DNA of 64,000 nucleotides. Source: Marinobacter confluentis. GTDB lineage: Bacteria; Pseudomonadota; Gammaproteobacteria; Pseudomonadales; Oleiphilaceae. Position 1 is the stretch's first letter, and each line of letters opens with the position of its first letter. The position numbers and the translations under genes were made by a program. Of this stretch, positions 38,404 to 47,846 are shown one piece after another. The DNA is taken from contig NZ_SRPF01000002.1 in the NCBI RefSeq assembly GCF_004785685.1, positions 310,001 through 374,000 of the forward strand. The letters are read 5' to 3'. The notes under the pieces were generated by a model. The model did no database searches, was not told the origin of the DNA, and saw only the letters and a list, made by a program, of their open reading frames with translations.

Positions 38404-39480
38404 CTATGCAGATTCGCGGGTGGCGTCGTAAAACAGATGACGGTTCTGCTCGTGCTCCACGGCTTCGACGATTGCAGCTTCTTCGGCCTCTTCCGGGTGA
38501 GCCTGCTCACGCTGCTCGGGGCGAATACCCAGGCGCTTGAACAGCGCCATATCCGCATCGGCGCCGGGATTGGCAGTGGTCAACAGTTTTTCACCGTAAA
38601 AAATGGAGTTGGCACCCGCCAGGAAACACAGGGACTGCATCTGCTCGTTCATGTCCTCACGGCCCGCAGACAGGCGTACGTGAGACGCAGGCATCATGAT
38701 CCTCGCTACCGCGATAGTGCGAATAAAATCGAACGGATCCAGATCCTCAACGTCCTCCATCGGGGTACCCGGCACCTTTACCAGCATATTCACCGGCACA
38801 CTCTCCGGCTGTTGTGGCAGGTTGGCCAACTGGACCAGCAGCCCGACCCGGTCGTCCGGATCCTCGCCCATACCAACAATCCCGCCGCAGCAGACTTTCA
38901 TGCCAGCTTTGCGAACGTTATCAAGGGTATCCAGGCGGTCCTGATAGGTGCGGGTGGTGATGATGTGGCTGTAGTATTTTTCGGAGGTGTCGAGGTTGTG
39001 GTTGTAGTAGTCCAGGCCGGCGCTGGCCAGTTCATCCGCCTGTTCCTGCTTCAACATGCCCAGGGTCATGCAGGTCTCCAGGCCCAGGGATTTAACCTGG
39101 CGAACCATATCCACCACATAGCCCATGTCTTTTTTCGAGGGGCTGCGCCAGGCGGCGCCCATGCAGAATCGTGACGCGCCCTTGGCCTTGGCCGCCTTGG
39201 CCTCTTCAATGACCTTTTCAATTTCAAGCAGTTTTTCTTTTTCCAGGCCGGTGTTGTAATGACCGCTCTGGGGGCAGTACTTGCAGTCTTCCGGGCAGGC
39301 GCCGGTCTTGATGGACAGCAGGGTGCTCACCTGAACCTCGTTGGGGTCAAAGTTTTCCCGGTGAACGCTCTGGGCCCGAAACATCAGATCATTGAACGGC
39401 AGCTCGAACAGTTCGCGGGCTTCCTGCATGGTCCAGTCGTGGCGTGGTCCGGTGGAAAGCTTGGTTGAGGTGGCAGTCAT
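38404..39480 (-). CDS. bioB: Biotin synthase
   Basis: BioB is a radical-SAM enzyme that inserts sulfur into dethiobiotin. The 358-residue protein has the [4Fe-4S] motif C62-PED-C66-KY-C69 ([13 protein letters not shown]) and the [2Fe-2S]-binding segments CMGAAWR, CMTLG and [10 protein letters not shown], with the basic R in RLSAGR. It starts at ATG 39480 with AGGA 8 bp upstream. It is first in bioB-F-H-C-D. A TTGACA/TATCAT promoter and a BirA-type operator lie about 90-145 bp upstream, inside the 5' end of comF. Confidence 0.97.
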   Translation of the reverse strand: MTATSTKLSTGPRHDWTMQEARELFELPFNDLMFRAQSVHRENFDPNEVQVSTLLSIKTGACPEDCKYCPQSGHYNTGLEKEKLLEIEKVIEEAKAAKAKGASRFCMGAAWRSPSKKDMGYVVDMVRQVKSLGLETCMTLGMLKQEQADELASAGLDYYNHNLDTSEKYYSHIITTRTYQDRLDTLDNVRKAGMKVCCGGIVGMGEDPDDRVGLLVQLANLPQQPESVPVNMLVKVPGTPMEDVEDLDPFDFIRTIAVARIMMPASHVRLSAGREDMNEQMQSLCFLAGANSIFYGEKLLTTANPGADADMALFKRLGIRPEQREQAHPEEAEEAAIVEAVEHEQNRHLFYDATRESA

Positions 39481-39571
39481 GGTTGAGTCCTGTTAATTTT
39501 GCCCTGCTTACAGTCCTGCGTTGAGCATCGGGCTGGAAAGCGCCAATTGGCTATGGATAGCGAATGAACAA

Positions 39572-39599
39572 ATGATAAAGGGACTGGACACGCTGTCAA
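39572..39599 (-). promoter_or_regulatory. bioB: Sigma-70 promoter of the bio operon
   Basis: Read on the minus strand: TTGACA (39599-39594), a 16-bp spacer, TATCAT (39577-39572). The -35 is perfect and the -10 matches five of six. Predicted transcription starts near 39565, giving an 85-nt bioB leader. The -35 lies inside the BirA-type operator. Confidence 0.7.
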
Positions 39600-40306
39600 C
39601 CTTGTTAGCACTAAAGGTTAACGGCAAAGGAAGTTGCGTGGCCTGCCTGGAACCGGCGGCCAGCTTTGGATTGTGCACAGGGTGCCATGATGAACTGCCC
39701 TGGAACCGCTGGCAGTGCCGGCAGTGCCGGCAGTGTGGGTTACCGCTGGCTTTCCCCGACGAGGGGCTCAGCTGCGGCGAGTGTCTGCAGAACCCGCCGC
39801 CGTTTTCCCGGGTGATCGTTCCCTGGCATTATCGGTTTCCGGTTGACCGGATGATCCATCGGTACAAAGATTCCGGGCAAAGGGCCTTTGCCAAACCGCT
39901 CCTAAAAGGGCTGGAACGACATCTGTCCGAGCTTCTCACCCAGCAGCCGGACCAGAGGCCTGACCTGCTGGTTCCCACCCCCATGCACCCGGCCAGACGG
40001 CGGGCGCGGGGTTTCAATCAGGCCTCGGACATTGCCGAACACCTCAGCCGGGCGCTTGATCTGTCCTGGTCAGCGTGCATATCGACCCGCACCCGCCAAA
40101 CCCGAACCCAGCGCGGCCTGGATCGCCATGCAAGGCTGAACAACCTTGCGGGCATCTTCCGAATCGTTAAAACGCCACCACCCAGGGTGGCGATTGTTGA
40201 TGATGTGGTCACTACCGGCGCCACCGTCAGGCTTTTCACCAAAGCCCTGAAGCAGGCCGGCGCGCAGGAGGTTCAGGTCTGGGCTCTGGCCCGCACACCC
40301 GGCTGA
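39572..40306 (+). CDS. comF: ComF family phosphoribosyltransferase-like protein
   Basis: ComF/GntX proteins join an N-terminal zinc ribbon to a type I phosphoribosyltransferase domain and are linked to DNA uptake or natural competence. The protein (244 residues from ATG 39572) has cysteine pairs CVAC, CTGC, CRQC, CGEC in its first 80 residues, the PPTM/HPARRRARGFNQA region and the PRPP loop VAIVDDVVTTGAT near residue 210. The start is uncertain: TTG 39521 and TTG 39602 are in frame, and GTG 39638 has a good SD but would lose the first zinc cysteine. The chosen start places the bio operator inside the gene. It converges on the next gene with a 7-bp gap. Confidence 0.88.
   Translation: MIKGLDTLSTLLALKVNGKGSCVACLEPAASFGLCTGCHDELPWNRWQCRQCRQCGLPLAFPDEGLSCGECLQNPPPFSRVIVPWHYRFPVDRMIHRYKDSGQRAFAKPLLKGLERHLSELLTQQPDQRPDLLVPTPMHPARRRARGFNQASDIAEHLSRALDLSWSACISTRTRQTRTQRGLDRHARLNNLAGIFRIVKTPPPRVAIVDDVVTTGATVRLFTKALKQAGAQEVQVWALARTPG
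39594..39623. promoter_or_regulatory. bioB: BirA-type biotin operator
   Basis: TGTCAACC-N14-GGTTAACG matches the gammaproteobacterial BirA operator, two inverted TTGT(T)AACC-type half-sites spaced 14-15 bp apart, with one or two changes per half. It covers the -35 of the bioB promoter, so biotin-loaded BirA would block the bio operon. Confidence 0.65.
39711..39737 (+). repeat. comF: Threefold 9-bp tandem repeat inside comF
   Basis: GGCAGTGCC is repeated three times (39711-39719, 39720-39728, then 39729-39737 with the last two bases TG). Each unit encodes CRQ/QCR, so it duplicates a cysteine knuckle (WQCRQCRQCGLP) in the zinc ribbon. Slippage would change the protein by whole codons. Confidence 0.8.
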
Positions 40307-40313
40307 GGTCCGG

Positions 40314-41441
40314 TCAGGGCTTCAGTATTCCAGCCACATGATCGGCAATAGCCAGTGAGGACGTCAGGCCAGGTGATTCAATGCCGAACAGGTGAACCAC
40401 GCCCTCCAGGCCGTGGACATCGGGACCATCAATTCGAAAATCCGCGAACGACTGGTCAGGACCGTGAAGCTTGGGCCGCACGCCGGCATAGGCAGGCTGA
40501 AGCCTGTCCGGATCCAGTTCGGGCCACCATTTTCGGATGCTCTTTGCAAACGCCTTCGCCCTTTCAGGGTCAACCGAATAATCGGGAGCATCAATCCATT
40601 CCACATCAGGCCCGAACCGGGCCTGTCCCGCCATATCCAGGGTCAGATGAACGCCCAGCCCGCCCGGCTCGGGAACCGGGTAGATCAAGGATTTGAAAGG
40701 ATGCTGCCCGCTATAGCTGAAATAGACGCCACGGGCAAAGCGCTGGGTGGGTAAGCTGTTAGCGGGCATTCCCTCCCAATTGCTGACCAGGGGCACGGCC
40801 CCCAGCCCGGCGCTGTTGACCACTTCCGTAGCCTTGAGCAAGCAGGGCTCTGCCCCACCCACTGTCAGCCCGTAACAACCATCAGAGTCATTCACAACCT
40901 GCTCGACCGGCGCCTGACATATCAGTTGTCCTCCGGCACTCTCCAGTTCCCCCAGCAGTGACAACATCAGTGCGTGACTGTCGACAATCCCGGTTTCAGG
41001 GGAATGCAGCGCAGCGTCAGCAACCACCTGAGGAAGCTGTTTCAATAATGACCGCCCCCCCAGAAGATCCAGCTCCACGCCGTTTTTCCGGGCCTGATCC
41101 TGAATCTGGGTCAGGCGCTCCACCTCACCTCCCTGCGCGACAATCCATTTGCCACATTTTCGAAACGGCAGATGACGGGTTTCACAGTATTCGTAAAGCG
41201 CCCGTCGCCCCTGAACGCATAAAGTCGCCTTCAACGAGCCCTCGGGATAATAGAGCCCGCCATGCACCACCTCGGAGTTCCGGGAGGACAGACCTTCACC
41301 GAACCGCGGGCCGGCTTCCAGCACCAGAACTTCCCGGCCCTCATGAGCAAGCTTGCGCGCGATAGCCAGCCCCACCACACCAGCGCCGATCACCACTGTC
41401 TGAACGTGAAAAGTTTCGGAGTTCGCGTCAGAATTCATCAT
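40314..41441 (-). CDS. FAD-dependent oxidoreductase, L-2-hydroxyglutarate oxidase-like
   Basis: This 375-residue flavoprotein belongs to the DAO/LhgO family, which oxidises 2-hydroxy acids or amino/glycerol substrates. The Rossmann motif VVIGAGVVGLAIARKLA is at residues about 15-31, followed by EGLSSRNSEVVHGGLYYPEGS, typical of L-2-hydroxyglutarate oxidase-like proteins, and a C-terminal HLFGIESPGLTSSLAIAD FAD-contact segment. Two adjacent ATGs (41441, 41438) are possible starts, and a TTG at 41486 extends the frame. The substrate is not determinable. It converges on comF and is divergent from the next gene. Confidence 0.85.
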   Translation of the reverse strand: MMNSDANSETFHVQTVVIGAGVVGLAIARKLAHEGREVLVLEAGPRFGEGLSSRNSEVVHGGLYYPEGSLKATLCVQGRRALYEYCETRHLPFRKCGKWIVAQGGEVERLTQIQDQARKNGVELDLLGGRSLLKQLPQVVADAALHSPETGIVDSHALMLSLLGELESAGGQLICQAPVEQVVNDSDGCYGLTVGGAEPCLLKATEVVNSAGLGAVPLVSNWEGMPANSLPTQRFARGVYFSYSGQHPFKSLIYPVPEPGGLGVHLTLDMAGQARFGPDVEWIDAPDYSVDPERAKAFAKSIRKWWPELDPDRLQPAYAGVRPKLHGPDQSFADFRIDGPDVHGLEGVVHLFGIESPGLTSSLAIADHVAGILKP

Positions 41442-41582
41442 AGCCAGTGCCTGCAAGCCTGTTGGTCCGGAATTCAAGTATCGCAAAAGCGTTCATGCCT
41501 GAAAAACACTCAATCACATTCCGGAGAGCCGCCCAAAACCGTTATACTCCGCGATCAGGAAAGTGCTGGGAGCCGTGAAACA

Positions 41583-42005
41583 ATGTCTGACAGGAAGCAG
41601 TTCATCATCGTTATGCTGGTCGCCGCGCTATTTGTAGGCTGGCTCGGATGGCGCGGATTTGAGGTGATCAGCCTCAATCATGCCCTCAAGGCAGACGACA
41701 TTGTCGCAAATTATCCCTACCAGCACCGGGTTGTCCGGGTTGAAGGGAACACCGCCATTATGACATCCCTGCGCTCACTGGAAACCCCAACCCGGGATGC
41801 CCTGAACGCCATATTCCCCAGCATGCGAAATCTGGCCGACACCAGCCGCGAGTGGCAACAGGCCGAGCGGGAACTGGCCCAGGTTCAGGCCCGGGCCGGC
41901 GACATCATCCTCAGTCAGGACAGTATTGACCGTATTCGCTGGGAACTGGACGAGAACTGGTACCATCTCAGTAACATGCAAGCCCGACAGACGGCAAGGC
42001 GCTAA
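41583..42005 (+). CDS. Small membrane-anchored protein of unknown function
   Basis: The 140-residue product has one N-terminal membrane segment (IIVMLVAALFVGWLGW, residues about 8-23) and a polar helical remainder (TSREWQQAERELAQVQAR), presumably periplasmic. A long frame continues upstream to 41262, but that is antisense to the oxidoreductase gene; ATG 41583 has a TATACT -10-like box 35 bp upstream. It precedes srkA by 8 bp and is probably co-transcribed with it. No homologous function recognised. Confidence 0.75.
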   Translation: MSDRKQFIIVMLVAALFVGWLGWRGFEVISLNHALKADDIVANYPYQHRVVRVEGNTAIMTSLRSLETPTRDALNAIFPSMRNLADTSREWQQAERELAQVQARAGDIILSQDSIDRIRWELDENWYHLSNMQARQTARR

Positions 42006-42013
42006 ACCCGTTT

Positions 42014-43015
42014 ATGACCCACACCAGTAGCCATCCTTACGACGCCCTGAAACCGGACACCATTCTGGACGGCATGGAAGACGCTGGATTTGTGGTAAAC
42101 GGGCGGCTGTTTGCCTTGAATAGCTATGAAAACCGCGTTTATCAGATTGGCCTGGAAGACAAGCCCCCCGTCATCACCAAATTTTACCGCCCCGGCCGCT
42201 GGAGCGAAGCCCAGATTCGCGAAGAACACGAATTTACCCTCCAGCTTCTGAACGCTGACATTCCGGTGGTGGCGCCCATGGCGCTGCCCACTGGCGACAC
42301 TCTCGGGCGCACTGGCGATTTCCTGTTCGCGGTTTTTCCCCAGCGTGGCGGGCAGGCGCCGGACACCAGCGTGACGGATACCCTCTTCAGGCTCGGCCAA
42401 TGGCTGGGGCAGCTTCACAATCACGGTGACACGGCCCGCTTTATTGAACGCCCAACACTCGACCTGATCAACGGCATGACCGCCAACACCGAATTTCTGG
42501 TTCGTGAAAACTGGGTCCCTGACGATCTTCGGCCGGCCTGGGATTCTCTGGTTCCGGACCTGATCGAACACTGCAAGCGACGCATGGAAGACGCGGGCGA
42601 CGTGCACCAGTTGCGGATCCATGGCGACTGCCATGCCGGCAACATCCTCTGTCGCGATGAGCAGATGCTGTTTGTGGACCTGGACGATTGCCGCACGGGG
42701 CCCGCGATTCAGGATCTCTGGCTTCTGCTCAACGGCGATGATCTCGAGCGGGGCCGGCAGTTCGGCGAGCTTCTGGAAGGCTATGAGATGTTCCGCGACT
42801 TCAACCGGCGCGAAAGACACCTGATTGAACCCCTGCGTTGCTATCGCCAGATTGCCCACTGCGCCTGGCTGGCAAAACGCTGGAATGACCCGGCCTTTCC
42901 CCGGTTTTTCCCGTGGTTCGCCCAGCCACGATTCTGGTCAGACCAGATACTGTCACTCAGGGAGCAGCTTGCCGCCCTGCAGAGCCCGTCCATCAGTATA
43001 CCGGGCCAGTTCTGA
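42014..43015 (+). CDS. srkA: Stress response kinase A
   Basis: SrkA (YihE) is a cytoplasmic eukaryotic-like Ser/Thr kinase of the choline-kinase fold that protects against stress-induced cell death in E. coli. The 333-residue protein has the family start FALNSYENRVYQIGLED, an ATP-binding ITKFYRPGRWS segment, the catalytic HGDCHAGNIL loop near residue 203 and metal-binding VDLDDCRTGPAIQDLW. Full-length. It lies between two small membrane proteins with 8-bp and 31-bp gaps, suggesting a three-gene unit. Confidence 0.93.
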   Translation: MTHTSSHPYDALKPDTILDGMEDAGFVVNGRLFALNSYENRVYQIGLEDKPPVITKFYRPGRWSEAQIREEHEFTLQLLNADIPVVAPMALPTGDTLGRTGDFLFAVFPQRGGQAPDTSVTDTLFRLGQWLGQLHNHGDTARFIERPTLDLINGMTANTEFLVRENWVPDDLRPAWDSLVPDLIEHCKRRMEDAGDVHQLRIHGDCHAGNILCRDEQMLFVDLDDCRTGPAIQDLWLLLNGDDLERGRQFGELLEGYEMFRDFNRRERHLIEPLRCYRQIAHCAWLAKRWNDPAFPRFFPWFAQPRFWSDQILSLREQLAALQSPSISIPGQF

Positions 43016-43046
43016 CCGACAGCAACCCCAACTCTCGGAGACCACT

Positions 43047-43415
43047 GTGAGCCAGACCGAAGCCAGATTTACCATCCGCAGCCTGATCCTGACCGCCATT
43101 GCCACCCTCATTGCCACGGTCGTAGCCCTGGAAATCAGCGGTAAGATCGACCATTCCGACAACAAGGACCATGTGCCAGTTGGCGAGTTTGAAGCCATAC
43201 ATCTGCAACCCGGCGAACCCTTCCGGATGTCGCCTAAATCCTCCGAGCTCCACGCCGTCTGTGAACAGGGATATCTGGCCATTGCTGCGGATGTGGACCC
43301 CTCTTTCAGGGGCGTACTGGTGGATTACAAAAACCGGGGCGTCCGTTGCAGCCGGGGCCCCGCCCCTGTTCATGACCGCCCGGTGAATGAAGGCACTGGC
43401 CAGAAAGAGGAATAA
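43047..43415 (+). CDS. Small membrane-anchored protein of unknown function
   Basis: The 122-residue product has a single N-terminal membrane segment (SLILTAIATLIATVVALEI, residues about 12-30) followed by a polar domain with two cysteines (AVCEQGYLAIAAD and GVRCSRG), which may form a disulphide if exported to the periplasm. The frame is open upstream into srkA, but GTG 43047 has CGGAG 6 bp before it. It lies between srkA and cmoA (5-bp gap). No function recognised. Confidence 0.72.
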   Translation: MSQTEARFTIRSLILTAIATLIATVVALEISGKIDHSDNKDHVPVGEFEAIHLQPGEPFRMSPKSSELHAVCEQGYLAIAADVDPSFRGVLVDYKNRGVRCSRGPAPVHDRPVNEGTGQKEE

Positions 43416-43420
43416 GGCAG

Positions 43421-44176
43421 ATGCCCAGAAGCACACACAAGCCGGACCAGTCGCAGGACAGGCTATTCGCCAGTGAACAGGCGTCCGCTGATTTCCGCTT
43501 CGACGCGGCGGTCGCGCGGGTTTTCCCGGATATGATCCGCCGCTCTGTGCCCGGCTATACCACCATCATTCCGATGATCGAGGTCATCACCGACCAGTAC
43601 GCCCAGCCTGGCAGCCACTGTTATGATTTGGGCTGCTCCCTGGGCGCGTCCACTCTGGCTATGCGCCACGGCATCGCTGACAGGCACTGCACGCTCGTAG
43701 GTGTTGATAATTCGCCGGACATGATTGAGCGGGCCGAGCATTACATTGCCCTGGATGATCACCCTCTGCCCGTCTCGCTGCGCTGTGAAGATATTTTGCA
43801 GACTGACTTACAAACGGCTTCGGTCACCACCCTCAACTTCACCTTGCAATTCGTGCCACCCAGGCATCGAAATGCCCTTCTGGAACGCATTGCCAGCGCC
43901 ACCCTACCCGGCGGCGTACTGATTCTCTCTGAAAAAATCCGCTTCGAATCGGACTCGGAGCAGGAAACCCAGACGCGGTTGCACCACGAATTCAAGCGGG
44001 CCAACGGCTATTCCGATCTGGAAATCAGCCAGAAACGCTCGGCGCTGGAGCGTGTACTATTGCCGGAAACTCTGGCAGAACATCAGCAGCGGCTGGAGAA
44101 GTGCGGCTTTTCAGAGGTGATGGTGTGGTACCAGTGCTTCAATTTTGTTTCCATGCTGGCCATCAAATCGTCCTGA
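43421..44176 (+). CDS. cmoA: Carboxy-S-adenosyl-L-methionine synthase
   Basis: CmoA makes carboxy-SAM from SAM and prephenate for tRNA wobble modification. The 251-residue methyltransferase-fold protein shows DRLFASEQASADFRFDAAVARVF, motif I CYDLGCSLGASTL near residue 70 and the TLNFTLQFVPP segment. It is followed 16 bp later by cmoB, the enzyme that uses carboxy-SAM. ATG 43421 follows the previous gene by 5 bp with AAGGCAG upstream. Confidence 0.96.
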   Translation: MPRSTHKPDQSQDRLFASEQASADFRFDAAVARVFPDMIRRSVPGYTTIIPMIEVITDQYAQPGSHCYDLGCSLGASTLAMRHGIADRHCTLVGVDNSPDMIERAEHYIALDDHPLPVSLRCEDILQTDLQTASVTTLNFTLQFVPPRHRNALLERIASATLPGGVLILSEKIRFESDSEQETQTRLHHEFKRANGYSDLEISQKRSALERVLLPETLAEHQQRLEKCGFSEVMVWYQCFNFVSMLAIKSS

Positions 44177-44192
44177 CGGAACTTTCACGCCC

Positions 44193-45188
44193 ATGACCCG
44201 CTTCAACTGGCAAACCTGTTATGCCCCGCTGTTCGATGAATTGACCAATAGTGGCCGGCAACACTGGCGCGAGCTGCTCGAAACCCAGCTTCACAAACGC
44301 TTTGACCAGAACCCCCACGGTGACATAAGCCGCTGGCTGTCAGCGCTGGACACCCTGCCCGCTATCGATGCTGTTCGCCCTGAGCTCAACCAGTCAGCGG
44401 TTGGGCTGTACAGCGAAAAAATGCTGCCGGATGAAGCCAGACAACAGCTGGAGTCCGGCCTGCGAGGGCTGATGCCCTGGCGCAAGGGCCCCTTCGACTT
44501 TTTCGATACCCGCATTGATACCGAGTGGCGCTCTGACTGGAAATGGGACCGGGTGCTGCCCCACCTGTCGGACCTGTCCGGGCGCCAGATTCTGGATGTG
44601 GGCTGTGGTTCGGGCTACCACCTATGGCGAATGCTTGGGGAAGGTGCCGGCCGGGTCATTGGCGTGGATCCGGGATTACTGTTCCTGTTCCAGTTTCTCG
44701 CGGTCAAAGGCTACGTTTCACCAGCACTACGGGCGGACCTGCTGCCGATCAAGCTGGAAGACCTGCCCCCCAGGCTGGAATCTTTCGACACCACCTTTTC
44801 CATGGGTGTGCTCTACCATCGCAGGTCTCCTCTGGACCATCTTCTGGAACTGAAAGACACCCTGAAGCCCGGTGGCGAACTGGTGCTGGAAACCCTGGTT
44901 GTGGAAGGCCCGGAAGGCTACAGCCTGATGCCGGAAGACCGCTATGGCCAAATGAGAAACGTCTGGTTTCTACCCAGTTGCGACACGCTGTTGCTCTGGT
45001 TGAGACGGACGGGGTTCGTTAACGGACGTGTGGTCGACGTCAGCGTGACGACCACTGATGAACAGCGCCAGACCGAGTGGATGCGGTTTAACTCTCTCGC
45101 GGATTTTCTGGACCCGGACGACCCGGGGAAAACCATCGAGGGTTATCCCGGGCCGAAGCGGGCGACACTGATTGCGGGCAAGCCCTGA
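44193..45188 (+). CDS. cmoB: tRNA U34 carboxymethyltransferase
   Basis: CmoB transfers the carboxymethyl group of carboxy-SAM to 5-hydroxyuridine at tRNA position 34, forming cmo5U. The 331-residue product matches the family: KGPFDFFDTRIDTEWRSDWK substrate region, motif I ILDVGCGSGYHLWRM near residue 130 and FSMGVLYHRRSPLDHLLEL. A longer frame begins in cmoA, but ATG 44193 gives the conserved MTRFNWQ start. It converges on purA with 6 bp between stop codons. Confidence 0.95.
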   Translation: MTRFNWQTCYAPLFDELTNSGRQHWRELLETQLHKRFDQNPHGDISRWLSALDTLPAIDAVRPELNQSAVGLYSEKMLPDEARQQLESGLRGLMPWRKGPFDFFDTRIDTEWRSDWKWDRVLPHLSDLSGRQILDVGCGSGYHLWRMLGEGAGRVIGVDPGLLFLFQFLAVKGYVSPALRADLLPIKLEDLPPRLESFDTTFSMGVLYHRRSPLDHLLELKDTLKPGGELVLETLVVEGPEGYSLMPEDRYGQMRNVWFLPSCDTLLLWLRRTGFVNGRVVDVSVTTTDEQRQTEWMRFNSLADFLDPDDPGKTIEGYPGPKRATLIAGKP

Positions 45189-45194
45189 CGGGCG

Positions 45195-46517
<1,323 letters not shown>

Positions 46518-47699
46518 TTAGTCCAGGTGGTCCACGACCCACTGGCCGTCCTTCTTTACAAGTATGCGGTCGCATCCGCGGGCCCGGGGGTCGGTATCTT
46601 TGTCCTCCGGTAGGGCGCGAATCACGGTTTCGGTCAGGCGCAGCCCTGCGATGACACCATCCAGGGCGTCATCGTCTTCTGCCGGCGCCCAGATCAGGCC
46701 GCTGGCATGACTGGCACGATGACCCAGAGAGGCCAGCGACCGAATGTCTAGACTGAAACCGGTTGCCGGGCGAGCCCGGCCAAAATCACTGCCGATGGCA
46801 TCGTAACGGCCACCCTTGCCCACGGCATCGCCGTGGCCCGGCACATAAGCGGCAAAAACCAGCCCGGTATGATAGTTGTAACCACGCAATTCGCAGAAAT
46901 CGAAGCCGAAACTGACTTCCGGAAAATCCCGGCTCAGCATGTCAGCAACCCGCTCCAGTTGCCCCAGCGCATGCTGCAGGGGTTCGGGAGCGCCGGCAAG
47001 AATCTGTTTTGCTTCAGCGAGCGCTTCGACGCCGCCACTGACACGGGCCAGTTTTCTCAGCATTTCACCGGCCGACCCTGCGGGACAGTCACCCAACCAG
47101 GCGTCCAGCTCGGGCACGGACTTGCGACCCATGGCATCGAAAATCGCTTCGCCTGCGACCCGGTCGAATCCCGCTTCGCTGACCAGGTTCTCGTAAATGG
47201 CGACATGGGCCAGATCCAGATGTACCCGGGGAAGACCGGAAACCCTCAGGGTTTCCAGCATCAGGCTGATCACTTCCATATCCGCCGTTTCAGAGCTGCT
47301 GCCAAACAGTTCGCAGCCCGCCTGGATGGGCGTACGCCCGGTCAGCATATGCCGGGGACGGGTATGCAATACATGCCCGGCATAGCAGAGACGGGTAATG
47401 CCCTTCTGGCCAAGGGTGTGGGCGTCAATACGGGCAGCCTGGGGTGTCATATCGGCCCGCAGCCCCATCATACGACCCGTCAGCTGGTCGGTCAGCTTGA
47501 AGGTCTGTAGCTCCAGATCGTGACCAGTGCCGGTGAACAGGGATTCCAGGTATTCGATCAACGGCGGGATAACCAGCTGATAACCCCAGCGCTGGCAGGT
47601 ATCCATTACTTCCCGGCGCAGGGATTCGATCTGTCCGGCCAGTGGCGGAAGAATATCCTCGACGCCATCCGGCAATAGCCAGCGATCAGATACGGTCAT
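46518..47699 (-). CDS. hisZ: ATP phosphoribosyltransferase regulatory subunit
   Basis: HisZ is a HisRS paralogue without tRNA-charging activity that forms the regulatory part of the first histidine-biosynthesis enzyme with the short-form HisG. The 393-residue protein has class II synthetase motifs (RWLLPDGVEDILPP, GRMMGLRADMTPQAARI) but lacks a HisRS anticodon-binding domain. ATG 47699 gives the conserved start, although the frame is open to 47762. It sits between hflC and purA, as in Pseudomonas, but a terminator separates it from hflC. Presence of HisZ implies a short HisG elsewhere. Confidence 0.93.
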   Translation of the reverse strand: MTVSDRWLLPDGVEDILPPLAGQIESLRREVMDTCQRWGYQLVIPPLIEYLESLFTGTGHDLELQTFKLTDQLTGRMMGLRADMTPQAARIDAHTLGQKGITRLCYAGHVLHTRPRHMLTGRTPIQAGCELFGSSSETADMEVISLMLETLRVSGLPRVHLDLAHVAIYENLVSEAGFDRVAGEAIFDAMGRKSVPELDAWLGDCPAGSAGEMLRKLARVSGGVEALAEAKQILAGAPEPLQHALGQLERVADMLSRDFPEVSFGFDFCELRGYNYHTGLVFAAYVPGHGDAVGKGGRYDAIGSDFGRARPATGFSLDIRSLASLGHRASHASGLIWAPAEDDDALDGVIAGLRLTETVIRALPEDKDTDPRARGCDRILVKKDGQWVVDHLD

Positions 47700-47794
47700 G
47701 AGATTCGGTTGTCCGTTCACAGGAATTAGGGCGATGCCCGGAATCAATAAAAGCCGGGCCAAAACCGGCGAGATTTTACACTGTTGGCAGGCAC

Positions 47795-47824
47795 AAAAAA
47801 ACCGGAATGCCTGAGCATTCCGGT
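47795..47824 (-). terminator. hflC: Intrinsic terminator after hflC
   Basis: ACCGGAATGC and GCATTCCGGT form a perfect 10-bp stem with a 4-nt loop (47801-47824). On the minus strand it is followed by a run of T (complement of 47795-47800), 23 bp past the hflC stop. It ends the nnr-to-hflC unit and separates it from hisZ-purA. Confidence 0.88.
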
Positions 47825-47846
47825 TTTCGTCTTTCTGACTCTGGTA

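Noticed and set aside
39481..39571. A second BirA operator immediately upstream of bioB
   Set aside because: CTGTTAAT and CTTACAG are visible but do not form properly oriented half-sites at 14-15 bp spacing.
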